Source: an uncultured Actinomycetes bacterium (GTDB taxonomy: Bacteria > Actinomycetota > Actinomycetes > Nanopelagicales > Nanopelagicaceae). Taken from it: DNA of 20,937 bases. Below, one piece after another: positions 9,723-16,984 of the stretch (within the stretch, counting starts at the first letter, position 1; the number at the start of each line of letters is the position of its first letter). The notes below the pieces were generated by a model. That model was not told where the DNA came from. It searched no databases and was given only the letters and a program-made list of their open reading frames with translations. Where the stretch lies: positions 1 through 20,937 of the forward strand of contig CAIUHB010000008.1 in the NCBI GenBank assembly GCA_903898855.1, given 5' to 3'. The position numbers were made by a program, and so were the translations under genes.

Positions 9723-10469
9723 ATGGCAAATACTGAAGCATTAGTCCGTCTCCATAAAGTTCTTGCTGATGCAGGCGTTGCTAGCCGCCGGGGGAGCGAG
9801 GAGCTGATCTCCCAAGGGCGAGTCTCCGTAGATGGCGTACAAGTATTAGAGCAGGGACTTAAAATTAATCCGAAAATCTCTATAGTTGAGGTTGATGGTG
9901 AGCCAATTCGTGCGGTAAAGACTAAGACTTATCTTGTTTTTCATAAGCCAGCTGGGGTTATTTCCACCATGTCAGACCCCGAGGGACGCCCAAACCTAGG
10001 AGACTTCTTTAAGAGCCGTAATGAGCGACTTTTCCATGTGGGTCGCCTGGATAAGGAGAGCGAAGGGCTCATCTTGTTAACCAATGATGGCGACCTAGCG
10101 CATCGCGCAACCCATCCCTCTTATGGCCTTATCAAGAAATATGTGGTCGAGGTTGAGGGGGTCATCAATAAAGAGGTGATTTCTACACTTCTTAAGGGCG
10201 TAGAGCTGGAAGATGGAATGGCTAGAGCACTCACCGTTGAGGTTCTGCGCGAAGTCAATCCCAAGCATTTCTGGGTGGAGGTCTCGATCCATGAGGGTCG
10301 TTTCCATATCGTTCGCCGTATGTTCGAGGCCCTTGAAATTGAGGTCCTGCGCCTGATCAGAAACGAGTTCGGTCCTATCACTCTCGATGAGACCAAAGAG
10401 GGGCGTTGGCGCGTTCTCTCTGAGGTGGAAATCAATAAACTATTTACAGCTTTAAAGTTAAATCAATAA
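9723..10469 (+). CDS. rluB: Ribosomal large subunit pseudouridine synthase (RluB/RsuA family)
   Basis: This family converts uridine to pseudouridine in rRNA; RluB acts on the 23S peptidyl-transferase region in Escherichia coli. The protein has 248 residues. An N-terminal S4 domain (about 8-55, RLHKVLADAGVASRRGSEELI) is followed by the synthase domain. The catalytic aspartate is D110 in GRLDKESEGLILLTNDG, and KKYVVEVEG and EGRFHIVRRMFEAL also match the RsuA/RluB/RluE/RluF group. The conserved place directly after scpB (Rv1711 position) supports the RluB label; substrate position cannot be read from sequence alone. ATG 9723 is favoured, with GAGG at 9710-9713 as ribosome site; GTG 9720 and TTG 9708 are alternatives. 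Confidence 0.92.
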   Translation: MANTEALVRLHKVLADAGVASRRGSEELISQGRVSVDGVQVLEQGLKINPKISIVEVDGEPIRAVKTKTYLVFHKPAGVISTMSDPEGRPNLGDFFKSRNERLFHVGRLDKESEGLILLTNDGDLAHRATHPSYGLIKKYVVEVEGVINKEVISTLLKGVELEDGMARALTVEVLREVNPKHFWVEVSIHEGRFHIVRRMFEALEIEVLRLIRNEFGPITLDETKEGRWRVLSEVEINKLFTALKLNQ

Positions 10470-10712
10470 ATCGAAAATACCAAAGACCATTTGACGGTTT
10501 AGCGACAAAGTACGGTCAATATTTAAGTATCTAAATCGATAATTTGATGCGTCAAATCATCTTGAAAATATATTTGTCGATTTTAAGAATTTCATACGAT
10601 AGCAGCGCTTCAAAATGTCGATAATATCAATACCATTTTATAGATAAAACCTTTAAATAACATACCGGTTAATTGTTATCCCTTCGAGGCTGGATTGCTC
10701 TATCCTTGAGGC
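10470..10712. other. AT-rich intergenic spacer with repeated short motifs
   Basis: This 243-base gap holds no credible coding frame and is clearly more AT-rich than its surroundings. It contains a perfect inverted repeat ATTTGA/TCAAAT (10542-10547, 10552-10557) with loop TGCG. TTGAC-type pentamers occur in both orientations (10491-10495, 10515-10519, 10551-10555). A TCGA(A/T)(A/T)(A/T)T octamer occurs at 10471, 10536, 10577 and 10618, the last three spaced 41 bases apart. It separates rluB from aroH and probably holds the aroH control region. No clear rluB terminator is visible. Confidence 0.55.
10701..10706 (+). promoter_or_regulatory. Candidate -10 box of a leaderless aroH transcript
   Basis: TATCCT (TANNNT pattern) ends exactly six bases before the aroH ATG at 10713, so transcription would start at the start codon. 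No convincing -35 box is found at 16 to 18 bases upstream. The arrangement is the same as at parA and at the ATG start of scpA. Confidence 0.4.
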
Positions 10713-11078
10713 ATGTTGAGCAGGGGAATCCGTGGGGCGACCACCTTGAAAGAGGACTCTGCCCAAGAGATGAGCGAGGTTGTGGTTGAGCTACTCACAG
10801 CCATGCTTACCGAGAACGAGGTAAGTATTGACCACATCTCCTCAATTCTCTTCACCGCTACACCTGATATTCATTCAATATTTCCTGCCGCCGCTGCCAG
10901 AGAACTCGAACTCAGCCAAGTTCCTCTGATCTGTGCACAGGAACTCGAGATCACAGGTGCGCTAAAGATGGCTATTCGTGTACTAATGACGGTCAACACT
11001 GAACGCAGTGCTTCGGAAATTTCACATATCTACCTACGTGGTGCGACGGGCTTACGGCCTGATCTCAAGAACGCGTAA
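10713..11078 (+). CDS. aroH: Chorismate mutase, AroH class
   Basis: This enzyme rearranges chorismate to prephenate, the entry to phenylalanine and tyrosine. The 121-residue protein matches the Bacillus subtilis AroH type (trimeric barrel), not the helical AroQ type. It starts with MLSRGIRGATT and carries the active-site residues in register: R7, E77 in CAQELEI, R89 in MAIRVLM, Y107 in ISHIYLRGA and R115 in GLRPDL. The start is fixed by family alignment: RGIRGAT lies at the extreme N-terminus of AroH proteins. There is no Shine-Dalgarno, and a TATCCT box lies six bases upstream. tyrA, for the next enzyme of the pathway, follows after nine bases, so the two form an operon continuing into cmk-der. 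Confidence 0.95.
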   Translation: MLSRGIRGATTLKEDSAQEMSEVVVELLTAMLTENEVSIDHISSILFTATPDIHSIFPAAAARELELSQVPLICAQELEITGALKMAIRVLMTVNTERSASEISHIYLRGATGLRPDLKNA

Positions 11079-11087
11079 AAGCCGATT

Positions 11088-12146
11088 ATGCGAATTAAAG
11101 TAGTCGGCGCTGGCTTAATTGGAACCTCACTAGCGCTTGCTCTTAAAGCATCTGGCCATCAAATCCTTTGCTTCGATAAAGACCCTAACGCCCAAAGCCT
11201 TGCCCGGGAATTAGTTGGCACTCGTGAACTAGATGGTTCTCCTGAGTTAATAATTGTTGCAACCCCAATTCCATCCATTCTTCCTACCTTGCTAGCGGAA
11301 TTTGAGTCAAACCCTGAAGCAATGTTTATGGATATCGGTGGCTTAAAGTCTAATCTTCTACATAACATTGAAGAGTTTCCGGACATATCTCATCGCTTTA
11401 TCTCACTTCATCCAATGGCCGGGCGGGAAATCTCAGGCGCAAAGTCGGCCCGTGCAGATCTTTTTGATGGTCGCGCAGTTTTGATCACGCCTACCTCAGA
11501 GTCCGCGGACGAGGTTTTAACTTTGGCCAAGCAGCTTGTAAAAGAGATTGGAGCTCAGGGTTACCTCTTGGCTCCGAACGAACATGATCGGGTTATCGCT
11601 CTTGTTTCGCATTTGCCGCAGGCCGTCGCTTCAGTTCTTGGGGCAACTCTGGCTAACCGTGACCCATCGGAACTCGCCTTTGCTGGAGGGGGTTTAAGAG
11701 ATACCAGCAGACTTGCTTCCTCTGATTCCAAACTTTGGCGAGAGCTGTTAATGGAGAATTCGGCGCAATTTATCTCTGTCGCACGAGATTACTTGGCTAA
11801 TTTCAATGCGTTGATAGAGAGAGTTGAAGCGAGTGATGGCGAAGGTATTGAAGCGATATTAAGCCAAGGTAGAGCAGGTAGAGAAGCTATTCCAGGAAAA
11901 CACGGCGGCAAGAGCCGCGAATACACCTACTTGCCAATCGTGATCGATGATAAGCCAGGTCAGCTCGCGAAAATTTTCGAAGAATGCGCGCGTGCAAATG
12001 TCAACGTTGAAGATCTAACAATCGAACACAGTCCTGGACAAGAAAAAGGTTTGGTTACTCTCGCCCTTTCAAGTTCTGATGCGGTTAATCTACACAAGCA
12101 TCTTCTTGAAACTAGTTGGCGAGTTCAAGCGCCTTACACCCATTAA
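11088..12146 (+). CDS. tyrA: Prephenate dehydrogenase with C-terminal ACT domain
   Basis: TyrA oxidises and decarboxylates prephenate to 4-hydroxyphenylpyruvate with NAD(P), leading to tyrosine. The protein is 352 residues. A Rossmann motif VVGAGLIGTSLALAL opens the chain (5-19), then VATPIPSI, SLHPMAGRE near 107-115, and the conserved SHLPQAVASVLG and FAGGGLRDTSRLASSD segments of the helical domain. From about residue 280 an ACT domain follows (YLPIVIDDKPGQLAKIFEECARANVNVEDL). ACT domains usually bind amino acids, here presumably tyrosine for feedback control. Position between aroH and cmk-der is conserved in Actinobacteria such as Streptomyces. No Shine-Dalgarno is evident before ATG 11088; coupling to the aroH stop nine bases upstream is likely. 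Confidence 0.95.
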   Translation: MRIKVVGAGLIGTSLALALKASGHQILCFDKDPNAQSLARELVGTRELDGSPELIIVATPIPSILPTLLAEFESNPEAMFMDIGGLKSNLLHNIEEFPDISHRFISLHPMAGREISGAKSARADLFDGRAVLITPTSESADEVLTLAKQLVKEIGAQGYLLAPNEHDRVIALVSHLPQAVASVLGATLANRDPSELAFAGGGLRDTSRLASSDSKLWRELLMENSAQFISVARDYLANFNALIERVEASDGEGIEAILSQGRAGREAIPGKHGGKSREYTYLPIVIDDKPGQLAKIFEECARANVNVEDLTIEHSPGQEKGLVTLALSSSDAVNLHKHLLETSWRVQAPYTH

Positions 12147-12155
12147 GGTTGTGCC

Positions 12156-14117
12156 ATGGCCGGAATAATTGTTGCTATTGATGGCCCAAGCGGTTCAGGT
12201 AAATCAAGCACCGCCAAAACCCTCGCTAAGCGAGCCAATTGGAGTTATTTAGATACCGGTGCGTTGTACCGGGCCGCAACATGGCTAGCGCTTAAAAATA
12301 ATCTTGAACAACCTTTTGAGATTATTGCCGCCCTTAAAACCGAGCCAATACGTTTTGATACCAATCCAGATAATCCAACGATTCATTGTGGAGATATCGA
12401 CATAACGACTGAGATTCGGTCACTTCGTATTACCGATCAAGTAAGCATTTACAGTCAGATGAAAGAGTTACGCGATTATCTCGTTGGTATGCAGCGAGAA
12501 GTTATCGAGAACGCGATAGGCGGAATCGTTGTCGAGGGACGAGATATCGGAACTGTTGTAGCGCCGGAAGCTCATCTCAAAGTTTTTCTTTATGCTGATT
12601 TAGAAGCGCGTGCAGCACGTCGCGAATCCGAATTAGATGGCGTAAATACCGAAACCGTGACAGCCTCTTTGGATAATCGAGATGCTATTGATTCCACTAG
12701 AAAAATTTCACCGCTTCGTCCCGCTCCGGATGCGCTTGAACTCGACTCGACTCTTCTCAATTTGGAAGAAGTTGTTGAAATTATCTGGGAATGGCTAAAA
12801 CGAAAGAATTTGCTCGGATTGCCTACGGTTGCCGTGATCGGCCGGCCAAATGTTGGAAAGTCAACGCTGGTGAATCGAATTATCGGTCGTCGCGAAGCAA
12901 TCGTCGAAGACACTCCTGGAGTTACCCGTGATCGCGTTAAGTACGAGGCGGAATGGAATGGTCGCCGCTTTCTTTTAATTGATACCGGTGGCTGGGAAGC
13001 ACATCCAGAAGGAATCTCGGAGAAAATTACAGCTGGTTCGCAGGCGGCGATTGAAGAGGCGGATGTCGTTCTCTTTGTTGTGGATGCCCAAGTTGGCGCG
13101 CTTGATGAGGATGAGTCTTTAGTTACCAAACTTCGTCAAGCACACAAGAAAGTTCTACTTGTCGCTAACAAAGTTGATGGCCAAGGTGAAGAATCCGATG
13201 CTCATGCACTGTGGAATCTTGGACTTGGTGAACCACATTTCGTTTCAGCACTTCATGGTCGTGGCGCGGGCGATTTGCTCGACTTCCTTGTTAAACAACT
13301 GCCAGAGATTGGCTCAGAAAAACCAGATGATGGTTTTAGACGAGTCGCGTTAGTTGGTCGTCCCAACGTTGGTAAATCAAGTTTGTTAAATATTTTGGCT
13401 GGTGAATCTCGAGTTATCGTCGACGATGCAGCAGGTACGACTCGAGATCCAGTTGATGAGCTGATTGAGATTGCCGGAGATACGTGGCGATTTATTGATA
13501 CCGCCGGAATTAGAAAGCGCGCGCATCAAGATTCTGGAACCGATTATTACGCATCGCTTCGAACGGCTTCAGCGCTAGAGCGTGCGGAAGTTGCAGTTGT
13601 AGTACTTGATGCTTCAGTGCCGATCACCGAACAAGATCTACGCATCTTGACCATGGTGGAAGAAGCTGGACGAGCACTTGTAATTGTTATGAATAAGTGG
13701 GACTTGGTTGATGAGGATAGACAACTCCAACTCGATAAAGAGATGGAGCGCCAACTCGATCGTTTCCCATGGGCGCAACGAGTCAACGTCTCGGCGCGAA
13801 CTGGTTGGCATAGAGACCGCTTAGCACCAGCTCTTCGAACTGCACTTTCCAGTTGGGAGAAGCGCGTGCCTACTTCAAAGCTCAACTCATTCCTTGGCGC
13901 ACTTATCTCTGCAACTCCACCACCAGTTCGAAGTGGAAAGCAACCAAAGATTCGTTTTGCTACTCAAGCCGCTATTGCGCCTCCGAAGTTTGTCGTCTTT
14001 GCTACTGAGTGGGTTGAGCCTTCCTACCGCCGCTTTATCGAACGCCGCTTACGCGAGGAGTTCGGATTCCCGGGCAGCCCAGTCGAAGTTGTCGTTAAAA
14101 TTAAGGAACGCGATTAA
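12156..14117 (+). CDS. cmk-der: Bifunctional cytidylate kinase / ribosome-assembly GTPase Der
   Basis: One 653-residue chain joins two enzymes. Residues 1-216 are cytidylate kinase, which phosphorylates CMP/dCMP: P-loop DGPSGSGKS at 9-17, LDTGALYRA at 32-40, [11 protein letters not shown] at 125-135 and [15 protein letters not shown] near 173-187. A linker of fewer than ten residues leads into Der, which helps mature the 50S subunit. The first G domain has GRPNVGKS at 229-236, DTPGVTRD and NKVD at 338-341. The second has GRPNVGKS at 401-408, [12 protein letters not shown] at 513-516 and SART. The C-terminal KH-like domain is about 565-653. cmk and der are separate adjacent genes in most Actinobacteria (Rv1712-Rv1713). 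The fusion is known in some low-GC relatives. AAGG near 12147 serves as ribosome site. Confidence 0.96.
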   Translation: MAGIIVAIDGPSGSGKSSTAKTLAKRANWSYLDTGALYRAATWLALKNNLEQPFEIIAALKTEPIRFDTNPDNPTIHCGDIDITTEIRSLRITDQVSIYSQMKELRDYLVGMQREVIENAIGGIVVEGRDIGTVVAPEAHLKVFLYADLEARAARRESELDGVNTETVTASLDNRDAIDSTRKISPLRPAPDALELDSTLLNLEEVVEIIWEWLKRKNLLGLPTVAVIGRPNVGKSTLVNRIIGRREAIVEDTPGVTRDRVKYEAEWNGRRFLLIDTGGWEAHPEGISEKITAGSQAAIEEADVVLFVVDAQVGALDEDESLVTKLRQAHKKVLLVANKVDGQGEESDAHALWNLGLGEPHFVSALHGRGAGDLLDFLVKQLPEIGSEKPDDGFRRVALVGRPNVGKSSLLNILAGESRVIVDDAAGTTRDPVDELIEIAGDTWRFIDTAGIRKRAHQDSGTDYYASLRTASALERAEVAVVVLDASVPITEQDLRILTMVEEAGRALVIVMNKWDLVDEDRQLQLDKEMERQLDRFPWAQRVNVSARTGWHRDRLAPALRTALSSWEKRVPTSKLNSFLGALISATPPPVRSGKQPKIRFATQAAIAPPKFVVFATEWVEPSYRRFIERRLREEFGFPGSPVEVVVKIKERD

Positions 14118-14142
14118 CTTTCGCATTAAGTACTATATGAGG

Positions 14143-14160
14143 GCTGCTAGAAATAGCAGT
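14143..14160 (+). promoter_or_regulatory. Hairpin directly before tRNA-Pro
   Basis: GCTGCTA (14143-14149) and TAGCAGT (14154-14160) form a 7-bp stem, with one G-U pair, capped by a GAAA tetraloop. It ends two bases before the mature tRNA. A TACTAT box at 14131-14136 would place the transcript start at the first base of the stem, so the hairpin could be the tRNA 5' leader removed by RNase P. It lacks a T-run, so it is unlikely to be the terminator of cmk-der. Confidence 0.5.
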
Positions 14161-14162
14161 TC

Positions 14163-14236
14163 CGGGATGTAGCGCAGCTTGGTAGCGCACCAGGCTGGGG
14201 GTCTGGGTGTCGCAGGTTCAAATCCTGTCATCCCGA
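14163..14236 (+). tRNA. tRNA-Pro (anticodon GGG)
   Basis: The 74-base sequence folds as a full cloverleaf. Acceptor CGGGATG pairs with CATCCCG (14229-14235), with discriminator A. The D stem is GCGC/GCGC. The anticodon stem is CCAGG/TCTGG with loop CTGGGGG, giving anticodon GGG at 14196-14198. The T stem is GCAGG/CCTGT with TTCAAAT loop. The C1-G72 pair and A73 are the normal proline identity elements. The 3' CCA is not encoded and must be added. Confidence 0.96.
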
Positions 14237-14260
14237 CTCAACTGAAAATAAGGGGGAGAG

Positions 14261-14860
14261 ATGCACAACGATAACTCCTCGCGGATTCTTACCATTCCTA
14301 ATGCGCTTACTATTTTGCGAGCACTTGGTATTCCACTCTTTCTCTATGTATATCTGCATCTGCACCATCCATTACTAAGTTTTTGGATCTTGGGCCTGGG
14401 CGCAGTAACTGATTATCTCGATGGCAAATTAGCTAGAGCTCTTCACCAGGAATCAAAACTCGGTGCAGCCCTCGATCCTGCCATTGATCGGCTGTACATC
14501 GTTTCTACGATTATCGCCTTGGCGATTCAATCGGTAATCCCGTGGTGGATTGTCGTCACTCTTGTAGCGCGCGACCTAGTCCTTGCCATCATTCTGGCCG
14601 GATATCGTAAAGTCACCGGAAAATTGTTCATTGTCACCTACTTGGGCAAGGCGGCAACCTTCAATTTGCTCTACGCATTTCCGATGTTGCTGCTATCTGG
14701 ACCAACCGGAGTGCCTCGTATCTGGGGGATATTTGGTTGGGCATTTGTTATTTGGGGAATAGGCCTATACCTTCTCACCGGATTTCAGTACGCTGCATTA
14801 GGATTAGCCAGCACCATCTGGAGGCGTGGAGAAACCGCGTTTTCAAGAATTTCGAGTTAG
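14261..14860 (+). CDS. CDP-alcohol phosphatidyltransferase family membrane protein
   Basis: The enzyme family transfers a phosphatidyl group from CDP-diacylglycerol to an alcohol such as glycerol 3-phosphate, inositol or phosphatidylglycerol, at the cytoplasmic membrane. The 199-residue chain has the complete DxxDGxxAR...GxxxDxxxD motif: D51, D54, G55, A58, R59, G68, D72 and D76. Several hydrophobic segments surround it (about 18-35, 39-50, 78-112, 125-145 and 153-180). The opening LTIPNALTILRALGIPLFLY is typical of PgsA-like and cardiolipin-synthase-like members. Motifs cannot decide between phosphatidylglycerophosphate synthase and cardiolipin synthase. A strong ribosome site (GGGGGAGAG) precedes ATG 14261, and gcvH starts nine bases after the stop, so the genes are probably co-transcribed. 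Confidence 0.9.
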   Translation: MHNDNSSRILTIPNALTILRALGIPLFLYVYLHLHHPLLSFWILGLGAVTDYLDGKLARALHQESKLGAALDPAIDRLYIVSTIIALAIQSVIPWWIVVTLVARDLVLAIILAGYRKVTGKLFIVTYLGKAATFNLLYAFPMLLLSGPTGVPRIWGIFGWAFVIWGIGLYLLTGFQYAALGLASTIWRRGETAFSRISS

Positions 14861-14869
14861 GGGAAAACC

Positions 14870-15250
14870 ATGTCATCGATTCCAAGTGAATTGCAATTTA
14901 CAAAGGAACATGAGTGGGTAAGTGCAACCTCTAATCCAAATGTGGTTCGTTTCGGTATTACCGACTACGCCCAAGGTGCATTGGGAGATATCGTCTATAT
15001 CCAGATGCCAAAAGTTGGCCAAGCCCTTACTGCAGATTCTGTCTGTGGCGAAGTGGAATCCACAAAGAGCGTTTCCGAGATTTATTCGCCAGTCACCGGC
15101 AAGGTAATAGCGGTCAACTCTGATCTCGATAAGGCGCCGGAGGCGATTAACTCGGATCCATATGGTGCTGGCTGGATTGCGGATATTGAAATCTCTGCAC
15201 CTGCAACCAATTTGCTTTCAGCAGCTGAGTACACAGCACTCACGGCTTGA
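14870..15250 (+). CDS. gcvH: Glycine cleavage system H protein
   Basis: GcvH carries the aminomethyl group on a lipoyl arm between the P, T and L proteins during glycine breakdown to CO2, ammonia and methylene-tetrahydrofolate. The 126-residue protein has the full fold: FTKEHEWV at the start, RFGITDYAQGALGDIVYIQMP, and the lipoylation motif CGEVESTKSVSEIYSP with K66 as the lipoyl site. NSDPYGAGWIADIEI closes it. GGGGA before ATG 14870 acts as ribosome site. gcvP lies about 2.5 kb downstream, after garA and the regulators. gcvT and the L-protein gene are not in this window. The gcvH-garA-MerR order matches Rv1826 to Rv1828. Confidence 0.97.
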   Translation: MSSIPSELQFTKEHEWVSATSNPNVVRFGITDYAQGALGDIVYIQMPKVGQALTADSVCGEVESTKSVSEIYSPVTGKVIAVNSDLDKAPEAINSDPYGAGWIADIEISAPATNLLSAAEYTALTA

Positions 15251-15289
15251 CCGTATCTCGCTCGGTGGCCTAGTGTCAGCCTCTAGTTG

Positions 15290-15309
15290 AAGTCGAGAAT
15301 TTTCGACTT
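15290..15309. promoter_or_regulatory. 20-bp near-perfect palindrome upstream of garA
   Basis: The two 10-base halves, AAGTCGAGAA and TTTTCGACTT, are inverted copies with one mismatched pair (outer arms AAGTCGA/TCGACTT are perfect). It lies 21 bases before the garA ATG. The T-run inside it, rather than after it, makes a terminator unlikely, so an operator or an mRNA hairpin is more probable. Confidence 0.5.
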
Positions 15310-15330
15310 AATGTGAGGAGAAGGGGAGCG

Positions 15331-15798
15331 ATGAGCGCAGATAAAGCGAGCAATTCAGCTGACTCTAAAGGTTCCCATTCCGAACTTACCTCAACTGTTC
15401 ACCTCTCATCCCTTAAGCCAGTTCCTGGAGAGCTCGACTCCCAGGCCTTGCTGGCCTCGCTCTCGCCAGAGCTCGCTCAAATCGTCAACCAGCTCGAACC
15501 CGACGTAGCGATGTTTATTGTTCTTGCTGGTCCAGCTCTCGGCGGTCGCTATCTACTCGATGGTGAAGTAACTACCGTTGGCCGCGAGAGTTCAAATGAG
15601 ATTCTGCTCGATGACATAACAGTCTCTCGAAAACATGCAGTAATTAAGAAAACTAATGGCTCATATGCAATAGAAGATCTACGAAGTCTAAATGGAACAT
15701 ATGTGAACGCTAAAGCTGTTGCAACTTCCTCCTTGCGCACCGGCGATGAAGTTCACGTTGGAAAATATCGACTCACTTTTTTCCAAGGAGGAAAATAA
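15331..15798 (+). CDS. garA: GarA/OdhI-type FHA-domain metabolic regulator
   Basis: GarA binds 2-oxoglutarate dehydrogenase and glutamate enzymes to divert carbon between the citric acid cycle and glutamate. Serine/threonine kinases (PknB, PknG) switch it off by phosphorylating its N-terminal tail. The protein is 155 residues. A disordered tail holds SELTSTVHLSSL (17-28), which corresponds in position to the ETTS phosphorylation motif but differs from it. The FHA domain lies at about 80-150 with VGRESSNEILLDD, SRKHAVI and LNGTYVN, giving the phosphothreonine-binding Arg, Ser and Asn. ATG 15331 follows AAGGGGAG, an excellent ribosome site. The stop overlaps the following MerR gene by one base (TAATG). 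Placement between gcvH and MerR is the same as Rv1827. Confidence 0.92.
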   Translation: MSADKASNSADSKGSHSELTSTVHLSSLKPVPGELDSQALLASLSPELAQIVNQLEPDVAMFIVLAGPALGGRYLLDGEVTTVGRESSNEILLDDITVSRKHAVIKKTNGSYAIEDLRSLNGTYVNAKAVATSSLRTGDEVHVGKYRLTFFQGGK

Positions 15799-16511
15799 TG
15801 GCTGTACCAGCACGCGCGTATCTGAGTATCGGTGAAGTTCTCTCAAAGTTGCGCGGTGAGTTTCCTGATGTGACTATTTCGAAGATTCGCTTCCTGGAGT
15901 CCGAAGGGTTGATTGACCCACAGCGCACACCATCTGGCTATCGCAAATTTACCAACGTTGATCTAGATCGTCTGCGTTATGTACTGACCGCCCAGCGCGA
16001 TCAATACCTTCCACTTAAAGTCATCAAAGATAATCTGGATGCTTTGGACCGTGGTTTGCAGCCAGCAACAACCCCTGGCGCGATGGCGGCTCCTCGACTT
16101 GCGACAGTTGATGGCGAATTTGCTCCCACCAGTTTCACCATTGATCCTGAACTCAGACTCTCACGTCAGGAGTTGCTGGAAGCTTCGGCTTTAGAAGATT
16201 CGCAACTGACCGAACTGGAATCATTTGGCCTAATCACCATTCGAGGTCGTTACTACAGCTCTGATGCGCTTGCTGTCGCCAAGGCGGTTGCCGAGATTGC
16301 CGCATTCGGCATCGAAGCTCGCCACCTGCGCTCCTTTAAAACAGCGGCAGATAGGGAAGTTGGTCTTGTGGAGCAGGTCATCACGCCGCTACTTCGCCAG
16401 AAGAGTTCTGATGCAAAGGCGCGCGCGGAGGAAGTACAGCGTGAGCTTGCTTCCCTCTCTGTACGTCTACATGCAGCACTCGTCGCCTCCGGCTTATCTC
16501 GTCTTAAGTAG
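15798..16511 (+). CDS. ftsR: MerR-family regulator, FtsR/Rv1828 type
   Basis: The 237-residue protein has an N-terminal MerR winged helix (residues 8-75: YLSIGEVLSKLRGEF, SKIRFLESEGLIDPQRTPSGYRKF, DLDRLRYVL). Then comes a proline/alanine linker, and a second helical domain about 120-237 (LSRQELLEASALEDSQL, YYSSDALAVAKAVAEIAAFGIEARHLRSF). This two-part layout fits the actinobacterial Rv1828 family. Its Corynebacterium glutamicum member FtsR activates the division gene ftsZ. No cysteines for metal sensing are present, so the signal is unknown. AAGGAGG at 15785-15791 is the ribosome site, inside the end of garA. A role in division is inferred from homology; the ftsZ region is not in the window. 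Confidence 0.88.
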   Translation: MAVPARAYLSIGEVLSKLRGEFPDVTISKIRFLESEGLIDPQRTPSGYRKFTNVDLDRLRYVLTAQRDQYLPLKVIKDNLDALDRGLQPATTPGAMAAPRLATVDGEFAPTSFTIDPELRLSRQELLEASALEDSQLTELESFGLITIRGRYYSSDALAVAKAVAEIAAFGIEARHLRSFKTAADREVGLVEQVITPLLRQKSSDAKARAEEVQRELASLSVRLHAALVASGLSRLK

Positions 16512-16519
16512 TAGGACCA

Positions 16520-16984
16520 ATGAAGCCGGTTGAAGTTGTGGGCGTGCGAGTTGAGATGCCCTCTAATCAACCGATAGTGCTTTTACGTGAAATAGGCGGA
16601 ATTCGCTACCTACCTATTTGGGTTGGCTCAGTTGAAGCGACGGCAATCGCATTTGCCCAGCAAGGTTTAGTTCCAGTCCGTCCGCTCACTCACGATCTCA
16701 TGGTCACGATTTTGGGTGAGCTCAAAGCAGATATCTCCAGGGTTAATCTGACCGAGCTTCGCGAGGGTGTTTTCTACTCCGAGATCATCTTTGATGGCGG
16801 TCCGACAATTTCAGCTCGCCCAAGTGATGCGATAGCACTTGCGCTACGTACTGGTGCGCCGATCTTGGCTAGTGAGGAGCTCTTTACCCAAGCCGGAATT
16901 GATATCCCTGATGCCGAAGAGGATGAGGTTGAGAAATTCCGGGAGTTCCTCGAGGAGATCAACCCAGAGGATTTCTTAGGCTAA
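16520..16984 (+). CDS. Bifunctional nuclease (BFN, DUF151) family protein
   Basis: The 154-residue protein matches the DUF151 family. It opens MKPVEVVGVRVEMPSNQPIVLLREIGGIRYLPIWVG, then EATAIAFAQQG, RPLTHDLM and the hallmark RPSDAIALALRTGAPI at about 100-115. An acidic tail (DAEEDEVEKFREFLEEINPEDFLG) follows. The plant founding member cleaves both DNA and RNA; for bacterial relatives such as Rv1829 the activity is less clear, so the name is by family. It starts eight bases after the upstream MerR gene without a strong ribosome site and is probably translated from the same mRNA. Being flanked by two MerR genes is a conserved actinobacterial arrangement. Confidence 0.9.
   Translation: MKPVEVVGVRVEMPSNQPIVLLREIGGIRYLPIWVGSVEATAIAFAQQGLVPVRPLTHDLMVTILGELKADISRVNLTELREGVFYSEIIFDGGPTISARPSDAIALALRTGAPILASEELFTQAGIDIPDAEEDEVEKFREFLEEINPEDFLG

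Noticed and set aside
12590..13129. Open frame of 179 codons on the minus strand inside cmk-der
   Set aside because: It lies wholly antisense to a gene with complete motifs, has serine- and arginine-rich composition typical of a reversed frame, and matches no family I recognise.
12156..14117. cmk-der fusion as a sequencing frameshift or lost stop codon
   Set aside because: The reading frame runs through both full domains with no motif broken at the junction, and the same fusion is known in other Actinobacteria.
14143..14160. Hairpin before tRNA-Pro as Rho-independent terminator of cmk-der
   Set aside because: The stem is followed by TCCGGGATG, the start of the tRNA, with no T-run.
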